A DNA stretch of 64,000 bases, taken from Pseudomonas sp. DNDY-54. Lineage in GTDB: Bacteria > Pseudomonadota > Gammaproteobacteria > Pseudomonadales > Pseudomonadaceae. Positions 59,330-64,000 of this stretch are shown in pieces. Numbering within the stretch: position 1 is the stretch's first letter; each line of letters begins with the position of its first letter. The translations under genes were made by a program, and so were the position numbers. The notes beneath the pieces were generated by a model. The model was given only the letters and a program-made list of their open reading frames with translations. It did no database searches and was not told the origin of the DNA. The DNA is taken from positions 2,604,001 to 2,668,000 of the forward strand of contig NZ_CP082271.1 of the NCBI RefSeq assembly GCF_019880365.1. Reading direction: 5' to 3'.

Positions 59330-61780
59330 ATGAAGAAACTCAAGCTGGTGATGATTGGCAACGGCATGGCCGGGGTTCGCACCCTCGAAGAGCTGCTCAA
59401 GCTCGCCCCCGAGCTTTACGACATCACCGTATTCGGTGCCGAGCCTCATCCGAACTACAACCGCATCCTGCTTTCGCCCGTGTTGGCCGGCGAGCAGACG
59501 TTCGAGGAGATCGTACTCAACGACCTCGACTGGTACGCCGAGAACAACATTCGTCTGATGCTCAACCGCAAAGTGATCGAGATCGACCGCGCCAAGCGCC
59601 GCGTGATTGCCGACGACGGCAGCGAGGCCGAGTACGACCGACTGCTGATCGCCACCGGCTCGAACCCCTTCATCCTGCCGATACCGGGCAATCAGCTCGA
59701 CGGCGTGATCGGCTATCGCGACATCGCTGATACCCAGACGATGATGGACATCGCCAAGACCCATAAGCAGGCGGTGGTCATCGGCGGTGGGTTGCTCGGG
59801 CTGGAAGCAGCCAACGGTCTCAAACTGCGCGGCATGGAGGTGACCGTGGTGCATATCGGCGAATGGCCGATGGAGCGCCAACTCGACAAGACAGCCGGCA
59901 CCCTGCTGCAGCAGGCGCTGGAAGCCCGTGGCCTCAACTTCAAGATGCAGAAGCAGACCGCCGAGCTGATCGGCAACGATGAGGGCCGCGTACGAGCCGT
60001 GCGCTTCGCCGATGACGAAGTGATCGACGCGGATCTGGTGGTGATGGCCGCCGGCATCCGTCCCAACAGCGAACTCGCTGAACGGTCTGGAATTCCCTGC
60101 AACCGGGGCATTCTGGTCAATGACACCCTGCAAACCTACGACCCGCGCGTCTATGCCGTCGGTGAATGCGCCAACCATCGCGGCACCGCCTACGGGTTAG
60201 TCGCGCCGCTGTTCGAGCAGGCCAAGGTTTGCGCTAATCATTTAGCGATGCTTGGCTTCTCCCGCTACCTGGGTTCGGTGACGTCAACCAAGCTGAAAGT
60301 CACCGGCATTGATCTGTTCTCGGCCGGCGATTTTTTCGGCGGCGACGGCACCGAAACCATCACCCTCTCCGACCCCATCGGCGGCGTGTACAAGAAGCTG
60401 GTGATCAAGGACAACATCCTCGTCGGGGCCTGCCTGTACGGCGACACGGCCGACGGCGGCTGGTACTTCCGCCAGGTCCGCGAAGGTCAGGACGTCAGCG
60501 GCATCCGCGACCACCTAATGTTTGGCGAAGGCGCCATCGGCGACACCGGCCACCAGGGCCAGCACAAGGCCATGGCCATGCCCGACAGCATGGAAGTCTG
60601 CGGCTGCAACGGCGTGTGCAAAGGTGAGATCGTCAAGGCGATCCAGGAGCACGGGCTGTTCTCCGTCGACGATGTGAAAAAGCACACCAAGGCCGCCAGT
60701 TCCTGCGGCTCCTGCGCGGGGCTGGTGGAACAGATACTGATGAGCACCGTCGGCGGCGCCGCGGATGTGAAGCCGAAAAGCGAAAAGGCCATCTGCGGCT
60801 GCAGTGACCTGAACCACGGCCAAGTGCGCAAGGCCATTGTCGACGAACACCTGGCCACCATCCCGGCGGTGATGAGCTATCTGAACTGGCGCACGCCCAA
60901 CGGCTGCGCCACCTGCCGCCCGGCCCTGAACTACTACCTGATCTCCTCCTGGCCCGGCGAAGCCAAGGACGACCCGCAGTCGCGCTTCATCAACGAACGC
61001 GCCCACGCCAATATCCAGAAGGACGGCACCTATTCGGTGGTTCCGCGGATGTTCGGCGGCGTAACCAATGCCGCCGAGCTGCGCCGCATCGCTGACGTCG
61101 CCGACAAGTACCAGGTGCCGATGGTCAAGGTCACCGGCGGCCAGCGCATCGACCTGCTGGGCATCAAGAAGGATGACCTGCCAAACGTCTGGAAGGACCT
61201 GGACATGCCCGATGGCCACGCCTACGGCAAATCCATTCGCACCGTGAAGACCTGCGTCGGCAAGGAGTTCTGCCGCTTCGGCACCCAGAATTCGACCGGG
61301 CTGGGTATCGATCTGGAGAAGGCACTGTTCGGCATGTACTCGCCGCACAAGGTCAAGCTGGCCGTCTCCGCCTGCCCGCGCAACTGCGCCGAATCCGGCA
61401 TCAAGGACGTCGGCATCATCGGCGTCGATTCCGGCTGGGAGCTGTACATCGGTGGCAACGGTGGCATCAAGACCGAAGCCGGGGAGTTTTTCGTCAAGGT
61501 CAAGACAGCAGAGGAAGTCGCCGAATACAGCTTCGCCTTTCTCCAGCTCTACCGCGAGGAAGGCTTCTACCTCGAACGCACCGTGCACTACATGCAGCGC
61601 GTCGGCTTGGAATACATCAAGAAGATCGTTCTGGAAGACGAAGCCCGGCGCAAGGCGCTGGCCCAGCGACTGATGTTCTCGCTGAGTTTCGAGGGCGATG
61701 GCTGGAAGAAGGCCATCGCCGAGCAATCGCTGAAGAAAGAATACGAAACCATCCAGTTGGCCCAGATCGAGCCCGCGTGA
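59330..61780 (+). CDS. nirB: Assimilatory nitrite reductase large subunit
   Basis: 816 residues. NAD(P)H-nitrite reductase reducing nitrite to ammonium. FAD domain with IGNGMAGVRTLEELL and NPNYNRI-type HPNYNRILLSPVLAGE; NAD motif VVIGGGLLGLEAANGLKLRG; two BFD-like [2Fe-2S] segments (CGCNGVCKGEIVKAIQ with SSCGSCAG; then CGCSDLNHGQV with CATCRP); siroheme/[4Fe-4S] ligands in TCVGKEFCRFG and SACPRNCAESG. Both BFD repeats retain their Cys. GGAG lies 8 nt before ATG 59330; longer frames to 59039 include the leader and are rejected. First of the nirBD unit. Confidence 0.96.
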   Translation: MKKLKLVMIGNGMAGVRTLEELLKLAPELYDITVFGAEPHPNYNRILLSPVLAGEQTFEEIVLNDLDWYAENNIRLMLNRKVIEIDRAKRRVIADDGSEAEYDRLLIATGSNPFILPIPGNQLDGVIGYRDIADTQTMMDIAKTHKQAVVIGGGLLGLEAANGLKLRGMEVTVVHIGEWPMERQLDKTAGTLLQQALEARGLNFKMQKQTAELIGNDEGRVRAVRFADDEVIDADLVVMAAGIRPNSELAERSGIPCNRGILVNDTLQTYDPRVYAVGECANHRGTAYGLVAPLFEQAKVCANHLAMLGFSRYLGSVTSTKLKVTGIDLFSAGDFFGGDGTETITLSDPIGGVYKKLVIKDNILVGACLYGDTADGGWYFRQVREGQDVSGIRDHLMFGEGAIGDTGHQGQHKAMAMPDSMEVCGCNGVCKGEIVKAIQEHGLFSVDDVKKHTKAASSCGSCAGLVEQILMSTVGGAADVKPKSEKAICGCSDLNHGQVRKAIVDEHLATIPAVMSYLNWRTPNGCATCRPALNYYLISSWPGEAKDDPQSRFINERAHANIQKDGTYSVVPRMFGGVTNAAELRRIADVADKYQVPMVKVTGGQRIDLLGIKKDDLPNVWKDLDMPDGHAYGKSIRTVKTCVGKEFCRFGTQNSTGLGIDLEKALFGMYSPHKVKLAVSACPRNCAESGIKDVGIIGVDSGWELYIGGNGGIKTEAGEFFVKVKTAEEVAEYSFAFLQLYREEGFYLERTVHYMQRVGLEYIKKIVLEDEARRKALAQRLMFSLSFEGDGWKKAIAEQSLKKEYETIQLAQIEPA

Positions 61781-61835
61781 CGATTCGCCGTGGCCGGAAT
61801 AGCTGCTTGATCAACCGAATTGCGAGGAAACAACC

Positions 61836-62162
61836 ATGAAATGGTTCGACATCTGCTCCCTGGATGAGATCAACCCGCTCGGCGCGCGCATCGTCGCCGG
61901 CCCCAAAGGCGATATCGCGGTGTTCCGTACTGCGGACGATCAGGTGTTCGCACTGGACGACCGCTGCCCGCACAAGGGCGGCCCGCTGTCCCAGGGCATC
62001 GTCTTCGGCAAGCAGGTCGCGTGCCCGCTGCACAACTGGCAGATCAATCTCGATAGCGGCCAAGCCGTGGCGCCGGATGTGGGCTGCGCGCATCGACACG
62101 AAGCGCGGATCGAGAACGGCCGCGTGATGCTCTCGTTGAACAGCGCCACCGAGTGCGCCTGA
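61836..62162 (+). CDS. nirD: Nitrite reductase small subunit with Rieske ligands
   Basis: 108 residues. The small subunit folds like a Rieske protein. Unlike E. coli NirD, this one keeps the [2Fe-2S] ligands: CPHKGGPLSQG (Cys-x-His) and CPLHNWQINLDSG (Cys-x-x-His). GAGGAAA precedes ATG by 5 nt. It is 55 bp after nirB and cotranscribed. A retained cluster is common in assimilatory NirD proteins and suggests an electron-transfer role. Confidence 0.95.
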   Translation: MKWFDICSLDEINPLGARIVAGPKGDIAVFRTADDQVFALDDRCPHKGGPLSQGIVFGKQVACPLHNWQINLDSGQAVAPDVGCAHRHEARIENGRVMLSLNSATECA

Positions 62163-62470
62163 GCATGCCGACAACCGTAGGGCTAGATAGGTGGGCTAAA
62201 ACGGAACGCCGCCCGGCCCGTTTGGCGGAGACGCCGTCGCAACCGTAGGGTGGGCTTCAGCCCACCAATGAGAGCCAGCGGACCCTTCGCTATAGCAAAC
62301 CAAGGCCCGGATCCTGAAGGCCATTGCTGCACGGCAACGCTAGAGAAACGCAGGGTGAAGCAAAGCGCCACCCTGCCCACCGTGGTAACCGTGGGCTAAA
62401 GCCCACCCTACAAATGCAGACCCTACAGCTAGCGAGTCCATCAATGAACGAATTGCCAGGAGACGACGCC
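62163..62470. repeat. 308-bp spacer with REP-type palindromes before nitrate reductase
   Basis: Contains copy C GTAGGGTGGGCTTCAGCCCACC (62245-62266), copy D in opposite orientation GTGGGCTAAAGCCCACCCTAC (62391-62411), an imperfect GCAGGGTG...CACCCTGC palindrome (62350-62376) and a degenerate copy near 62177-62198. No ORF or promoter recognised, so the reductase probably depends on the nirB promoter. Confidence 0.8.
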
Positions 62471-64000
62471 ATGCGCCAGACAACCGCTTCGACCTGCTGC
62501 TATTGCGGCGTGGGCTGCGGCGTGCTGATCGAGCACGACGGCGAGCGCATCCTCGATGTCGCCGGCGACCCGAAGCATCCCGCGAATTTCGGCAAGCTGT
62601 GCAGCAAGGGCGCGACCCTGCACCTGACCGGTGACCTGGACGCCCGCGCGCTCTACCCCGAATTGCGGCTGGGCAAGGCCCTGGCTCGTGCGCGCTCGGA
62701 TTGGGACACTGCGCTGGACCACGCCGCCAACGTATTTGCTGAGACCATCGCCGAGCACGGTCCGGACAGCGTCGCCTTCTACATCTCCGGCCAGTTGCTG
62801 ACTGAGGATTACTACGCCTTCAACAAGCTCGCCCGCGCGCTGGTCGGCACCAACAACATCGATTCCAACTCGCGGCTGTGCATGTCGTCCGCCGTGGTCG
62901 GCTACAAGCGCAGCCTAGGCGCCGACGCACCGCCGTGCAGCTACGAGGACATCGAACAGAGCGATTGTCTGCTGATCGTCGGCAGCAACATGGCCTATGC
63001 CCATCCGGTGCTGTTCCGGCGCCTCGAAGAAGCCAAGGCCAAGCGCCCGGAGATGAAGGTCATCGTCGTTGATCCACGACGCACCGACACCTGCGACCTG
63101 GCGGACCTGCACCTGGCGATCCTGCCGGGGACTGACGTTGCGCTGTTCCACGGGATACTGCACATCCTGCTGTGGGAAGGCTGGATCGACCGCGATTTCA
63201 TCGAGGCCCATACCGATGGCTTCGATGAGCTGAAAAGCATGGTGCGCGACTACAACCCGGCCATGGTGGCGGACCTCTGCGGCATCAGCGTCGATGAATT
63301 GCAGACCACGGCCCGCCTCATCGGCACGTCGAACAGTTTTCTCTCGCTCTGGTGCATGGGCGTCAACCAGTCCACGGCCGGCAGCGCCAAGAACAGCGCG
63401 TTGATCAACCTGCACCTGGCCACCGGCCATATCGGCAAGCCTGGCGCCGGGCCCTTCTCCCTGACCGGTCAGCCCAATGCCATGGGTGGCCGCGAGACTG
63501 GCAGCCTGTCCAATCTGCTGCCTGGTCATCGCGAGGCAGGTAACGCGGCGCATCGTGCCGAAGTGGCCGACTACTGGGGTGTGCCGGCATTGCCGGAGGC
63601 CGCAGGCCTCTCTGCCATCGAGCTGTTCGAGGCCGTGCGCAGCGGCAAGATCAAGGCGCTGTGGATCGCCTGTACCAACCCGGCGCAATCCATGCCGGAC
63701 CAGCGGAACGTTCACGAGGCCTTGGCCGCCTGCCCTTTTGTCGTGGTGCAAGAAGCGTTTTTCACCACCGAGACCTGTCGCTACGCCGACCTCCTTCTGC
63801 CCGCCGCCAGTTGGGGCGAGAAGGAAGGCACGGTGACCAACTCGGAGCGCCGCGTCAGCCACGTGCGCCCGGCCATCGCAGCTCCAGGCGAGGCGCGGGC
63901 CGACTGGTCGATCACCTGTGACTTTGCCCGCCGCCTGGAAGCGCTGATGCGCCCCGGCCAGGTGAGTTTGTTCGCCTTCGACACGCCGTCGGCGATATTC
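62471..64000 (+). CDS. Assimilatory nitrate reductase, N-terminal 510 residues
   Basis: Runs off the right edge in frame. Molybdopterin oxidoreductase: N-terminal [4Fe-4S] motif STCCYCGVGCGVLIEHDG (Cys9, Cys12, Cys16 and a fourth Cys in KLCSKGATL), NNIDSNSRLCMSSAVVGYKR, then LWCMGVNQSTAGSAKNSALI, HIGKPGAGPFSLTGQPNAMG and WIACTNPAQSMPDQ with bis-MGD-binding segments, and the Cys in SRLCMSS positioned as the molybdenum ligand. It needs the products of mobA, moaB and moeA in this window. GGAG lies 9 nt before the ATG. In the P. aeruginosa-type order it is the nitrate reductase after nirD. Confidence 0.94.
   Translation, partial: MRQTTASTCCYCGVGCGVLIEHDGERILDVAGDPKHPANFGKLCSKGATLHLTGDLDARALYPELRLGKALARARSDWDTALDHAANVFAETIAEHGPDSVAFYISGQLLTEDYYAFNKLARALVGTNNIDSNSRLCMSSAVVGYKRSLGADAPPCSYEDIEQSDCLLIVGSNMAYAHPVLFRRLEEAKAKRPEMKVIVVDPRRTDTCDLADLHLAILPGTDVALFHGILHILLWEGWIDRDFIEAHTDGFDELKSMVRDYNPAMVADLCGISVDELQTTARLIGTSNSFLSLWCMGVNQSTAGSAKNSALINLHLATGHIGKPGAGPFSLTGQPNAMGGRETGSLSNLLPGHREAGNAAHRAEVADYWGVPALPEAAGLSAIELFEAVRSGKIKALWIACTNPAQSMPDQRNVHEALAACPFVVVQEAFFTTETCRYADLLLPAASWGEKEGTVTNSERRVSHVRPAIAAPGEARADWSITCDFARRLEALMRPGQVSLFAFDTPSAIF

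Noticed and set aside
60515..61726. 403-codon open frame on the minus strand opposite nirB
   Set aside because: GC-bias shadow of nirB: residues are low-information Ala/Gly/Val/Asp strings, and the plus-strand protein is clearly real.

Overview
The window is a chromosomal segment of a high-GC gammaproteobacterium of the Pseudomonas lineage. The blocks tRNA-Pro/merR/ihfA/pheT/pheS/rplT/rpmI/infC/thrS/tRNA-Val and nasS/nasT/nitrate transporter/PPM-kinase/nirB/nirD/nitrate reductase have the gene order I know from Pseudomonas aeruginosa. GTAGGGTGGGCT-type intergenic palindromes point, by inference, to the P. stutzeri (Stutzerimonas) group. No insertion sequence, prophage, CRISPR array or rRNA was seen; almost everything is core genome.

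Layout. 1-1240: end of a TPR protein and a double-FHA tail-anchored protein. 1287-10128: a two-component system with a MipA/OmpV outer-membrane protein, divergent from a complete RND tripartite efflux operon; a tandem CTTACCGA repeat lies between them. 10129-10813: a 685-bp gene-free stretch with three consensus DnaA boxes, an IHF-type site and an AT-rich segment. 10814-18625: translation block (two tRNAs, merR-like gene, ihfA, pheT, pheS, rplT, rpmI, infC with a probable AUU start, thrS). 18795-26433: puuB, a PA2778/PA2779-type peptidase pair, a small I78-type inhibitor lipoprotein, VanZ-like and acyltransferase genes, molybdopterin genes (moeA, moaB, mobA) and a small lipoprotein. 26548-40155: tRNA-Pro(CGG), glutaredoxin-like gene, OprD-type porin, YqjD/YqjE-type envelope genes, dGTPase, FUSC permease, YggL-like gene, dacB, rlmKL, rmf, pyrD and small conserved genes. 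40307-52280: the very large NAD-glutamate dehydrogenase and a divergent MoxR/Bat (von Willebrand factor A) operon. 52396-64000: nitrate assimilation.

The nitrate region is the best-connected system. NasS (nitrate sensor) and NasT (ANTAR RNA-binding regulator) are followed by two transcription units, the nitrate transporter and nirBD-nitrate reductase. Each starts with a sigma-54 promoter and a leader carrying two small hairpins with hexanucleotide loops (A at loop position 1, G at 4), the second overlapping an intrinsic terminator. This is the known ANTAR antitermination architecture. A third sigma-54 promoter precedes nasS. The molybdenum cofactor genes upstream would serve the nitrate reductase. 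A PP2C phosphatase-Ser/Thr kinase fusion sits inside the cluster with no obvious role.

The most unexpected signal is the DnaA-box/IHF cluster next to tRNA-Pro(GGG), which resembles chromosomal DnaA-titration or DnaA-reactivation loci. Other regulatory candidates are hairpins in the thrS and pheS leaders, REP-type palindromes flanking the nirBD unit, and the repeat pair upstream of mipA. All functional statements come from reading the sequence and from family knowledge; no database search was run.
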